This document shows, piece after piece, positions 1-10,900 of a stretch of 60,000 nucleotides of DNA. The DNA comes from Phoronis australis. Taxonomy: Eukaryota; Phoronida; Phoronidae. The stretch lies in contig NMRA01000003.1 in the NCBI GenBank assembly GCA_002633005.1, positions 1,918,727 to 1,978,726 of the forward strand. The letters run 5' to 3'. The stretch's first letter is position 1. Each line of letters starts with the position of its first letter. The notes beneath the pieces were generated by a model, which saw only the letters and a program-made list of their open reading frames with translations, was not told the origin of the DNA and ran no database searches. A program made the translations under genes and the position numbers.

Positions 1-805
1 ATTCTGATTTTATTACATTTTAACTGTATTCTCGAGAGTATTTTTGTTTTTGTATTGAAGTGGTCAGGCCACTAAATTTCTCTTGTTTGTAAGGATCTGA
101 CATAATTGGATATATGGTGTTGATACACCTGGTATGTTTGAATTTTTAATAGAACATGTAGACATTATCTCATGTTGTTCAAAGATTTGTTCACAAGAAA
201 TGGTGTACATTTGTTGTTCATCTGTTTCTGTTTTTGTTGTAATGGCGTGTGAGAACAAAAAAATCTGTCGTCAAGTCGTTGTAGCACTCAAATTAGAAGT
301 GTCAATAGTTCAGTGAAATGGTTTTTGTTAAGTATGAATACATTTGAGCCACATTTTCTAGAATCGAAATTTTTGAGACATCTAATTACTATAAGTGGTA
401 ACCTTGTCATAGAGTGCAGAAAATGGCCGTCCGGTAAGATACGTTTCAGGAGTGGGTAGCATATTTGGTATTGGATGTTCAGTTGCTCACTAACACTGCT
501 TGCCTGTAACTGGGATTTGACTAATCTTAATGTTCATGTTGCCATGTCATGCCTGTAGCTTTAAGCATCGTTGTTTACCTCAAAATTGTTCTTTTTGGAG
601 GTAAATACACTAAGTAACTCGCTTTGTATAAACTGTCGTAGGCTGCCGTTGTTGGTGGTGGACCGTACAAGTATTCAAACTATCGAGCGTCGTTTTCATT
701 TCTCAGCTCAAATAATGGAGCATCTTGGAGCATGCTAAGCTATTCACAAGTGCAACAGGTTGACCAATAGTTTTACATGGAATACAAGTACACACCAGTG
801 GGTTC

Positions 806-870
806 GGCTGTATACTGTTGGCTATTGGTTATTGTATTGGCTGTATACTGTTGGCTATTGGTTATTGTAT
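806..870. repeat. 33-bp direct tandem duplication
   Basis: A unit beginning GGCTGTATACTGTTGG occurs twice back to back with no visible difference over most of its length. It is non-coding and looks like simple slippage or a short segmental duplication. Confidence 0.75.
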
Positions 871-1435
871 ACCATTCATTCTCGGATCTAGGATGTTGAA
901 AGGGTGGGCCCAACCACAATTTTTGAAGAAAATGTGTCTGTGCAGTCTCTAAAAATGGTATGCCAATGACCATGTTTTATTTTATTTGGTCATGTCCATA
1001 GGAGGCAAACCCCTGGGCCCCTAAATCTGCCTATGAATGAAGCCATCAGAAATTAGGTGTTTACTCAAGACATTAAAAAGTGAGATTCAAAGAAAAAGTA
1101 CTGATAACTTGCACTTATTTCGCCCACTGCACGATGCAAATGCTATTTTCCCCATTAGAAAAGTAAGCTTGATGTTTACATTAGTCTTGACACTAGATAT
1201 ACTTTAAAATTTGTTCATTTTGTTATAGTTCGTGTCAGCAAAATTATTGTCATAGGTCTTTTAGCAGTACCACATCAACAATAGCTGGGAAACTAATCAT
1301 TTTGCTTGTTATTAAAGCACCAGATAAATGCTGTTATTTGACCAGTTTCTGTATTGAATCAACAGAACACTGTGCCATGAAACCCAGTGTGTGTGTAGTG
1401 CAGCTCTCCTCAGCTTCATTCAGTTCTCCTTATGG

Positions 1436-1800
1436 TTATACCGGACCCTAGAAAAATGTCCAAATTTTGCTAACTTCAGGAGATCGTGTCACACAAATGG
1501 CTACAGGATTCCTATGAAACTTTCAGATACTGTTTTCCAGTAGGTTGTTAAAAATTGTTTTTAAAATCCTCCACTTTTGCATGAGGAGCTATCAAAAATA
1601 AGGCGTGTGATTTTCATGGAAAAATCAAAAGTGACATAAAACGAAATGATAACTTAGAAAACTAAAAGCATTTTGAAACACTTCTTTCAAAGATTTACCA
1701 AAAAGATGTGGACATACAACCCATTTAATAGCTGATTGTTAAAAATTCAAAAATCAAATTCTACAGGCTTTCCATTTTGATTAAAAAAATATTTACTTTT
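1436..1800. repeat. Dispersed repeat, copy A
   Basis: This stretch, starting near ATACCGGACCCTAGAAAAATG, aligns by eye in the same orientation with about 48436-48870. Shared blocks include the GGACCCTAG start, an AAATGTCCAAATTT-like block, a GACACTTTCAG-like block and a GCATGA...GCTATCAAAA block. Divergence is substantial, so these are old copies of one interspersed family. No terminal repeats or coding frame were seen, so the class is unknown. Confidence 0.6.
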
Positions 1801-1845
1801 ACTGGAGGTTAAAAGCAATAGTTTAATTTTGTACATATTTGGGTA

Positions 1846-1905
1846 CATACATAGACATGTCATTAAGGTCCTACATACATAGATATGTCATTAAGGTCCT
1901 ACATA
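1846..1905. repeat. 28-30-bp direct tandem duplication
   Basis: A unit containing TACATACATAGACATGTCATTAAGG is repeated immediately with one visible base change (GACATG versus GATATG). Confidence 0.7.
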
Positions 1906-2329
1906 ACCTTTGCATGTGTTTGCCTTTTGATTAATGAGGTATTGGACGACTTATTAATCTTAGCTTGGCAGTTCTTTCTGTTTTTAAATTGTAATCTGTG
2001 TTTAGGAATGGTGAAATCACAAATCAAGAATGTAAACTTCTTAAGTTTTCAGAAAAATGTAGATTTGCATATGGCATGATTTATTATCCTTATTCTGAGT
2101 TTTACAATTTCAATTAGTATAAATTTGCTTCAATTTATTTCATTGTTTATTATTCATTTCATTATAGTTATTATTATTTAGTATTACTATTTGTTCAAAC
2201 ATTTATAGGGCCATTCAACTAAAACTAAGTAAACAGTAACCTGTTACAAAACAATGTATCAAGTAAACACAACTGCATAACTTCATCTGACGTCCATCAT
2301 TATCAACACTTTGTGATTGTGTGTGGCAG

Positions 2330-2720
2330 GTTGTTCAAGGGGGAGATCAACAATTGGTTGGTCACCAAAACCACTCTCCCGGACTTCAAAACCAGCTGGC
2401 TGGACTGCAAAACCCAGTGGCTGGTGTTCTAACTTGATGGTCGGACCTCAAAATGCGATGTTTGGTACCTCAAAACCAGATGGCGGCACCCAAAAAACTG
2501 TTAGATCGGACCTAAAACGGGTTGGCCGTTGCTCGAACACAATGGCCAAACAAATCACCAGCCAACTGGTTATAGCACCGGCCATCGTGTTTTGGGCCCA
2601 GCCAACTAGTTTTTTGGTTGAGGTCATCGCGTTTTGAAGTCTGGACAACACATTTGATCACTAGCCATTTGGTTTTGCAGTCTAGCTGATTGGTTTTGAA
2701 GTTCTACTGGTTGTTGATTC
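2330..2720. repeat. Inverted array of degenerate 21-bp repeats (foldback)
   Basis: The left half holds about nine units of 20-22 bp, each with a core like CAAAACCAGNTGGCTGGAC, read on the + strand. The right half, from about 2560 to 2710, holds the same unit on the - strand. The two arms therefore form a long imperfect palindrome centred near 2560. Because the unit is 21 bp, the left arm reads as a seven-residue Gln/Leu-rich periodicity in one frame, but that frame has stops. It lies just upstream of a TOM1 exon and is probably intronic. It could be a foldback mobile element or the remnant of an inverted duplication. Confidence 0.7.
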
Positions 2721-2790
2721 CACCCCTTGTTATTGTAGTAGCATGTTGTGTTGATTAGTTTGTAAGCATGCTCTGTTGTCTCCTTCCTAG

Positions 2791-3631
2791 CTCCTTGAAA
2801 ATGATAAAGAATTGGGAGAGATGGAAGATTGGTTGGCTAAAAACAAAGAGATTGTGAGTGTTCTACTGCTCCCTGTTTCTAACAACTTGGGCTTCTCTAT
2901 CCTTGTTTTAAGGTGTATTTTTACTGTTTGTGAGAAATTAGGACATTCATAAGTAGGTCAGCTTGTGATACATTTACTGAATTAATTGGTGGCACCCTTG
3001 TGTGGACTTAAAGTTTAGTTTTTCTCCCTTTTATCAAAATTCCATCAATGAAACGCTCACGGAAGGTTCCATTCATGATTTTACAAAGTGCGAGCTTGTA
3101 AGTTCATGCAAGAGATATTTTTACGAGTATTATGACATTCATGTTGTAAAATGTATTTTTTCTGTTTGCAGCCTGGAACAGAGACAACTGCAACGAGTTC
3201 AGGTATTTTTCAATGACACTGAATTATTTTTGCAAACGTTATTCAATGTTTGATAAGATACTATCTATGTAAAAGTAATAATACCTACACAATTTAACTG
3301 AATTACATGTACCCTCTATTATTTGGGTGTAACAAACACTAAATACATCCTAGCACTAATTAGCGCCCATGTGCAGGCACTATCTATCCTTTTTCTGCTA
3401 AGTAGAGCATATTTATTGTAACGCGTTCCAAGTGACGGTGAAATAAAAACAAAAAAGTTATTTTCTACTTAATTAATTATAATGATTGGGCAGGTGGGTC
3501 TGATTTTCTTTTCTGTTCTTTTTGTCATTGTATATATTTATGCGTTGCCTTTTTTGTACGTTCACTTTGAAATAGTGGCTTATAAGCTCAAGTTGTGGCT
3601 GGGTAGCAATTGTTACTTGTCACTAAAATAT

Positions 3632-3672
<41 letters not shown>

Positions 3673-4312
3673 ATTTTTGGCACTCATTTCAAAATCACTT
3701 TCTTTCCTCCAAATTAGCCCCAGCCCAGAGAGTGGATTTATCTCAAACAATGAAAGGGTCAAGCTTGCTACTAAAAGATTGAATGTTTTAATATTGAAAT
3801 ATTGCATATCTGTCAAATTCCTTTTGAGTAGCGCATGTCTTACTAGAGTAAATCACAACAGTGATTGTTAAACCACTTGGGAGGCACATTTTTCAGTGCC
3901 TCTCACTTTCCACTGGGTATAGTAATTAATCCTTTTTCTCAAGTGAGTCATGAAGATTTTGATCCGCAACTCTTATGTTAAGATCATCATGCCTTTGACG
4001 ATATCAACTGCTCTATTTTCATTACCATCATGCCCAAGGTTGTATCGTTTGCTCACTCTCTGTTTGTTTTCTAAAGCACTGCAGGACTATAAAGTTATTT
4101 AATAACTTAAAACTAAATTTTCTAACGTCAATTTCAACCCATGCCTCTGTCTTCCAGAGTTCGACAAGTTCCTAGCTGATAGAGCCGTCGCTGCTGAATC
4201 ACTTCCCGACCTACCCACAGTTCCTTGCACCGAGCCTCGAGGGGGCACTCCAGTCAACCGTAGCCGGCAGATGAAAAAAGACGATCAGGAAAATGCACTG
4301 TTTGCATTGTAA
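2791..4312 (+). CDS. TOM1: TOM1/TOM1L2-type endosomal adaptor, C-terminal exons (partial)
   Basis: TOM1 family proteins are ubiquitin- and clathrin-binding adaptors (VHS and GAT domains) on endosomes. Only the C-terminal tail is here. Exons are 2791-2853, 3172-3202 and 4158-4312, joined by GT-AG introns with matching phases. The joined tail has an acidic MEDWL block, then SSEFDKFLADRAVAAESLP, and ends in ENALFAL followed by TAA. This matches the conserved vertebrate tail, which has an EEFDKFLEERAKAA-like block and a terminal (D/E)ALFAL-type motif. VHS and GAT exons were not found and should lie left of the window or in unrecognised upstream exons. AATAAA motifs near 5670 and 5965 could end a long 3' UTR. 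The family call rests on memory of the human tails. TOM1 and TOM1L2 cannot be separated from this end alone. Confidence 0.8.
3540..3668. repeat. (GATT)n microsatellite, perhaps a LINE 3' tail
   Basis: A run of about seven TGAT units at about 3633-3668 follows a stretch resembling the 3' ends of LINE fragments elsewhere in the window. It lies in the last intron of the TOM1-type gene. The microsatellite is directly visible. The LINE assignment is a guess. Confidence 0.5.
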
Positions 4313-7300
4313 ATATCTTTTATGAAAATTGTGAAAACTGCCCTTGTTATTGAAGGAAATGGAATTTGTGTGTAGGTGTCAACGACTAGAGTTTCCTAAG
4401 GTTAACAAGCAAAATGCTTTTTGGTATTTCAGTATTGTTGTTTCTATGGACTGAAAATTCTTTGGTGTAACCTGCAGGTCTGTGGTATTGGAACTTTCTT
4501 CTGGTATGAGACTGCATTGTCATATAGTATTAATGACATAGATATGGGATCTCTGCTTGCATTATTGCTGTCATCTGTGAGGAAGACAGATTCTAAGACT
4601 ATTGGGGTCGGATTCCTGCCATTGACCTACATGTTATGAATATTGAAGGATTTATCTCCTGACAATTCTTATGTAAACACTGTTGTTGTCATTATGTTAT
4701 TTAAGTATATTTGTGTGTACACAAGATGATTATTGGTTAGGGTTTATGTTGAACATATTGAGTTAGTTGTTTAGACTACTAATTTTTAAAGTCCAGCTGC
4801 TTTGACTCCTGGCTTTAAATGCAAAATATATGGCGTTGTAAGTAGCTACCTGCACTAGCTAAATGACAATATCTACCATTAGCATTTGACAGAGTAAACA
4901 TGCGATTTTTTATTAGTGGTTTGGAAATTGGTATTCCCAATTTATGAGCTCTGCCAAGATATTTCCATGTGTAACATAAATGCTGATTTTTCAAACACTA
5001 ATTACCTTCTTAACAGGGCCATCATCTGGCTCGTCCCAGACTCATCCATCAGTACTCCTGCTTTTTGACAATATTGCTTGTGGGTGCGTAGATTCAATTT
5101 CAGTTTGGCAGCTTTGTTGCGTAGATTGCATTACCTTACGATGAGTCTTTCACACACATTGTTGTGCTGCTATTCAGCACAACAAATTTCCTGTATGCAA
5201 GTTTTTCTTTTCGTTCACTAAATAACTGCCTTGTTTGAGTCAAGTTAGTGGGCTTTATTCTTTAATCTAGAAGTGGTACCTACTATTTCCACTTTTGTCA
5301 AAGGAAGAATTACATAAATTAAGTGCTATGTTAAATTGAAGTCAATAATATGGCTGTCTGGCTTCATTAGTTTTCATTCAAAAAAGTTACTATTGCTGTT
5401 TTTTCTATTTTCGACTGGATTTTAATGGTGCAGGAATGGTTGATATTTAAAAGTGGGGAATTTAGAGGAGATAACATTATTTACAAGAATTTTTTACTTT
5501 GGTAATATAAACACTGTTCAAAACCTTTGAAGATTTCCACGCAGTCATCTCGATACATACAATTTTTTCAAGGGCACTGTTGAAAAATGAATTAAAAAAC
5601 CCTTGCGGAGAATGTTACATTTTGCAAGGGCAGTTATCTTATGATAAGTCTTCTAAAGCTACTTGAAGGAATAAAGATTATTTGATGTGTAGAAAGCTAA
5701 TGTTAGCTTACTAACAATATGAATTTCTTTCTGTGTTGTGTTTAATTTAAAGTCTGTGTCAGTTCCCCAGAGTTTATTTTTACAATGTGTTGAAATACAG
5801 CCATCTAAAGATGGCAAAAAATTTTAAATTTGCTTCAAAGAATGTAGTTTCCGTGTTCTACAACTTTAAAATCTCTTGAGAATGACCTGTATACTTTGAT
5901 TGGCCTTGAACAATTTGCCACATTTATGTTGCTGTGTATTTCTTGTTCCCCACAAACAACTAAAGTATAATAAACACACAATCATATGCTCTCATTGGTT
6001 AGTCTCATTTCAAACAAAAGAGTGTTGAAATACACTCATGACTGCGTTGTAAATGGTTTACTTCTAGGGATGTTTATTTGTTTTATAAAATGGCCATTAG
6101 ATGGCACAAAACATGGAACCCATCCAAACATGGAAAGGTGTTGTCGTCTACCTAACCGATAACTATGAAATTTCATGAAAATCGTCGAGGACACTGAGGC
6201 AAACGTGAAAAAAAGTATTTTCATTAGGAAGTTCAGTGGTAGATGGATCCATCCATTTCTCATCAAGTTAATAGGAATACACTTCAAATTCTTGGAAGGG
6301 ATTAATGGGATACAGCTAAAGGTGGAAAAATAGCACCAGAGGGTACTAACAGTAGTTGGACCCATCAGAAAATCACGTCAGTTGTGTTGTTGCCAACAGG
6401 AACATGACTGCCTACTTTCACGATCATGATCCTCCGAGCGGTTTGGCGGATAAAAAGTTAAACAACAAAAACTTGAAAATAATAAAAATGGCCATTAGAT
6501 GGTGCAGAATACGTCAAATCTATGCCAGAAGCAAACAACTCTGGCCTAATTTGGAAAAGCTGTAAAATTAGAAAAAATAATCTTGATTTTCTTCAGACTT
6601 TGCTGCTAGTTACGTTTTCACTTCATTAGTTTCGGAATCTTTAAATTCATTAGATCAGGGCTTGTAATTTTCCTGTTTCTGGTTTCGATTTCCTCTTATT
6701 TGGTTTCATTATTTTGACTTCATTCATGCAAAAAAATGTTTCTTGCAATCAAATTTTGCCAACAAGAATTTTTAACACATATAAGCTTATTTATTTGCAG
6801 AATGATACATCATCTGGAAAATTTTCCCCTTTTTTGTCATTGGTAACTCCAGGGCCTGATAGATAGATTCAATAGGTATCGCACATGTGTCTTCACGGAT
6901 TGCTTTAGGTATGTGCTGTAACANTATGGGTTTGAGAAAAAATAATCTTGATTTTCTTCAGACTTTGCTGCTAGTTACGTTTTCACTTCATTAGTTTTGG
7001 AATCTTTAAATTCATTAGATCAGGGCTTGTAATTTTCCTGTTTCTGGTTTCGATTTCCTCTTATTTGGTTTCATTATTTTGACTTCATTCATGCAAAAAA
7101 ATGTTTCTTGCAATCAAATTTTGCCAACAAGAATTTTTAACACATATAAGCTTATTTATTTGCAGAATGATACATCATCTGGAAAATTTTCCCCTTTTTT
7201 GTCATTGGTAACTCCAGGGCCTGATAGATAGATTCAATAGGTATCGCACATGTGTCTTCACGGATTGCTTTAGGTATGTGCTGTAACAGAAGAAAAACTC

Positions 7301-7900
7301 TTAACAATCCTGTTGGCAAGCAAAGGATGCAGACAGATGTACGTGAGATAACATGCCCGACTCCCCAGATTAAACTTTACATACATATTTCACAATTTCA
7401 TTGTTTTTTGTTGAAATCTCGTAGTTACAAGAATATGTAGTCAACATATTTCCATATTCAATAGATTTAGATAAAGTCGAGCTCATATCCATGGTTTTTA
7501 GTTTAACCAATCATTTTTCATTTACAATGAATCATTGGCCCACCATCATGATAGTAATGATTACCAAACACTGGGAATACTTGCCTCTCCACGACTCCAG
7601 CTTTCACTTCATAATGGTATTTGCCAGATGCTGGACACAATTTATGATCAGCCAACAAAAGCACATTATTTTCCTTTATTTAATCATGTGAGCAACAGAC
7701 CTTGCTACACCAAAACTAGGCCAGGTGAGGTGCTATATCCAGAGCAGTCTCTTAGGACATCAAAGGAATTTTGGCAACAGCAAGGTACACCCCAGCCAAG
7801 CAGCAAGTCAAGCCTATTCATAACAACATGCCCAAGTTAATTGAGTGTGTAAATCTTTGTTCGAAAGTACAGTGCCAGTAATTATTTCCACCAGATTATG
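4313..7900. other. 3' UTR and intergenic stretch between TOM1 and KICS2
   Basis: No coding exon was recognised. The first 1.3-1.7 kb may be the TOM1 3' UTR, with AATAAA-like signals near 5670 and 5965. A phrase like AAAATGGCCATTAGATGG occurs twice (near 6087 and 6486), suggesting a dispersed repeat. An assembly duplication flanks the N at 6924. The two genes on either side converge on this stretch. Confidence 0.5.
6571..7288. other. Assembly duplication around a single-N gap (unmerged overlap)
   Basis: Bases 6571-6923 are repeated at 6936-7288 with a constant offset of 365. The only difference I found is a C/T change in GTTTCGGAATC versus GTTTTGGAATC. A lone N at 6924 separates the copies. 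The left copy stops exactly at the N, and the right copy continues into unique sequence. This is what two overlapping contig ends or haplotypes look like when they are placed end to end instead of merged. Confidence 0.85.
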
Positions 7901-7906
7901 TTTATT
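7901..7906 (-). terminator. Polyadenylation signal of KICS2
   Basis: TTTATT on the + strand reads AATAAA on the - strand, about 47 bases after the KICS2 stop codon. The hexamer and its position fit a poly(A) signal, giving a very short 3' UTR. Longer 3' ends cannot be excluded. Confidence 0.6.
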
Positions 7907-7952
7907 GCATTGGAAACACAAAAGGTATGGTAATGTGACGTCTGCAGGTGAA

Positions 7953-10900
7953 TCAACCTTTGCTACCAGGCCGCAGTGAACTGAATACCTTGGTACATCT
8001 TAGCTGAGTACAGAATTCACTCATGAAATTATTCACATAGGAGTCCTTCTCCGCCTTTTTCATGCCAAAAATCACCACACATGTTATCCGAGGCTCAATT
8101 CTTGTCATAAAGTAGGTGCTTTCAAAATGATTGTCATAGAAATATACTGGTTTGTCCGAGTTGTTGAGCTCTGTTGCCCGATCACTAATCATCATCACGA
8201 CATTTGGCCAGTGCACCGATGGCTTCTCCTGCAAAACATAAAATACATTCAAACAGCAGACAAATTTTCAAAACATTTTAAGTCAGATAGACCACACATC
8301 ATAGACAACAGATTCACAACTCCGATATTTTTTATAAAATTCCCAAAAGGAGGCGTCACTTACTTCATGTGCAAATCTCAGCTTTCAGATAGTATATTCA
8401 GAAATGAAAGTCTGGTGTCTATTTTACTTCCTAGTAGGACGAAAGAAAACATATCGGCAGTAAAAAGCTGCTCAACGTTTTCCTTGAGTAATTTTAGTAA
8501 TAGTTCAGGAAAATTCAAGCTTCAGCAATACAAACAATAGTCAGCAAATGAGCAAACCACAATTGACACAGGTCAACTAACCAGGTGCCATTGGTGAATA
8601 AGGTCGCATTTACGCAGGACCATAGATGTTCTACACTGAGAATAACTGAGAATAATAGAGATGGTAGTCCATGTACTGTAGTTTATTATGCGTGCACCCA
8701 GCCTTCAATATGGGGGGCTCGAATTCGTAACGTTGTGGACCTTTTGCTAACAAAACAGCCAGGTGGACTTAGAAAAAAACGGTGCACCACTGTGAATTGC
8801 GCGTTTGTGCTAATGTTTAGTGGACTTTTGTCTCATTTTCTCGAACTTTTTGTTTCTCGCAAGCAGACCTTTTTGCCCACTTCGCCAAATGGGGGGCTCA
8901 TTCAAATGAGCCCCCCCNNNNNNNCCCCCCCCCCCCCTGGGTGCGCACATGTTTATAGATACAGTAGACATAGTATGCTACACAAAATACACAGACGGAA
9001 CAAACAAGGATCCCACACACATTGGAGTTAGTATTAAAATACCAATGTTTACCACTAAACCTGGAACTGGTTTTCCAGAACCATGATAATTGATAATTGA
9101 TAAATGATTGTTTTGTGTTAATTTTTGAACTGATGACACGGGATATAGTCAAATATAACACAAACGGACATAATTTTGGCATGCTAAAATGTATACGAAA
9201 AACAAAAAGTAGAACATACTGGAGGACAAGAAAATATAGCCGGGTAACACTCCAGTCCCTTTGGTGGTTCAGTAAACTTGTTGGGTGGATGGTAACCTGG
9301 TCCTTTATACTTGTCTTCAATGCCATGAAGATCCAGCACCAGACAAATATTAGATGCATCAGACTTCTTCTGAAAGGTACTCACTCTGAAAGGTAAGAAC
9401 ATAATATGTAGGTGGTGGAACAGTAAGCCACAGTCAATGTGTTCAAACATGTCACTTTCAAGTAAATGTAAAACTTTGTGGATTTTTTCAAAAACGCAGT
9501 ATGCAATTTATATTTATCTTTCATAGCAACCCACATTTCTTTAACCGCATCATTTCTGTGTCAAACATGTAAGTTGGTTGCAATGAATTCAACTGTATTA
9601 ATTATATGGCAAATATTAACAGCCATTTCTATGCAGGCCTTTTGATTTCTGTGTGGAGCTTCACACTTGAAAATTTGCACGCTTATTTTATGGTCTATGG
9701 CCAAGAGGACTATGTGATGTGAATGCCCTTCACATACCATGGGTCTACCGAAATTGATATGCAAGATCAGTGAAAGTAATTTCTTGTGAACCCTGCTCTT
9801 AGTCATACAACTGTCGCAGTTGGCCTGTGTAAGGAAACAAAACTTAACAAAGGGTTTATAGTCCTACTGAAATTATAATTGTTTTATTAATAACCAAGCC
9901 CAGAATGTGTTGTTTGGGGTAAATCCACAATCCAAGACAGGATTCCCTGCATATTGACAGTACAACTATGTAATTTAAATATATTTACCTACAGTTTAGA
10001 AATCCAAGTTAAAAGCAAAAAACAATGAAGCAAAAGACTGCTGGTAACACTCGTCCCAAATTTCATCAAAATACGACTAGGGCTTTTGAGATATTGATCA
10101 GCCAATTGCACAGCTCGACAATCTGATAGAAGGCCACTAGGGAGTGCTGCCCTACACTGTTGCACCTCATTTCATTTTCAATTTTAAGTTAAGAATTTAT
10201 TAAGACATATACAAAAATATAATACAATAAAATTCAGCCCGGAAACCGCAGTGAACATTATTTCCAGTCTTTACCTCATTTTATCAAGAGTCGACCAGCA
10301 ATTTTTGATATATGAATCAGTCACCAGGCCACCCAGACAAGATTGCAATAATTGTGACATCATATACATATGTGGACACTTAACAGGTTAATGGAAGCTC
10401 ATACAGTTTTGATTATTTTCTTGTATCTTACTCCAAAACCACATTGATGTTTTGCTGATAACATTATACAAAGACAATTTGTTAAAAATGCTTACTTAGT
10501 ATAAAAGTCTATAGACTGCTTTGCCAGCACTGACTTCATTTCACCAACACCAGCGGCCTGTTTACTTAAGATTTCATGGAAATAGAGGCTGAACTGTAAT
10601 GAAACAAAATTATGTTACGTACAAGTAGCAGCACAGTCTTTAATCCTAGACTAAATTCTTACCAGCACTAGAAGATATTCCATGAGGCTATGAACCTGCT
10701 CCTCGATTTTTTGTTTAGTCGATTACAAAAACTACTTAACCACATTACTCAGCCTGGTCTCAAGAAGTAATGCACTGTCTGAAATTCTCCAGTTAGGGCA
10801 GTCTCTAAAATTTGGGACACAGAAATTCAAACACAAAATGAATTTTCTGGATTCTACAGATTAGGACACAATCGACTGTGGTGTTCATCATATTTCTCAA

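Larger units (their letters stand above)
1..2790. other. Non-coding stretch left of the TOM1 exons, probably intron
   Basis: No exon can be supported here. It probably represents introns of the TOM1-type gene whose last exons start at 2791, because those exons need upstream coding sequence. Visible structure is repetitive: a 33-bp direct duplication near 806-870, a 28-30-bp direct duplication near 1846-1905, a dispersed repeat at about 1436-1800 that recurs near 48.4 kb, and an inverted array of 21-bp units at about 2330-2720. The short open frames show no family resemblance. Confidence 0.5.

Noticed and set aside
2317-2651. Gln/Leu-rich coding exon of TOM1 from the 21-bp repeats
   Set aside because: An acceptor-like CAG precedes it and the heptad frame looks protein-like, but stops interrupt it, the array is mirrored on the other strand, and vertebrate TOM1 tails show nothing similar.
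9561-9806. - strand 81-codon frame as a KICS2 exon
   Set aside because: Its sequence does not match the missing KICS2 segment, and its phases do not fit exons 7 and 8.
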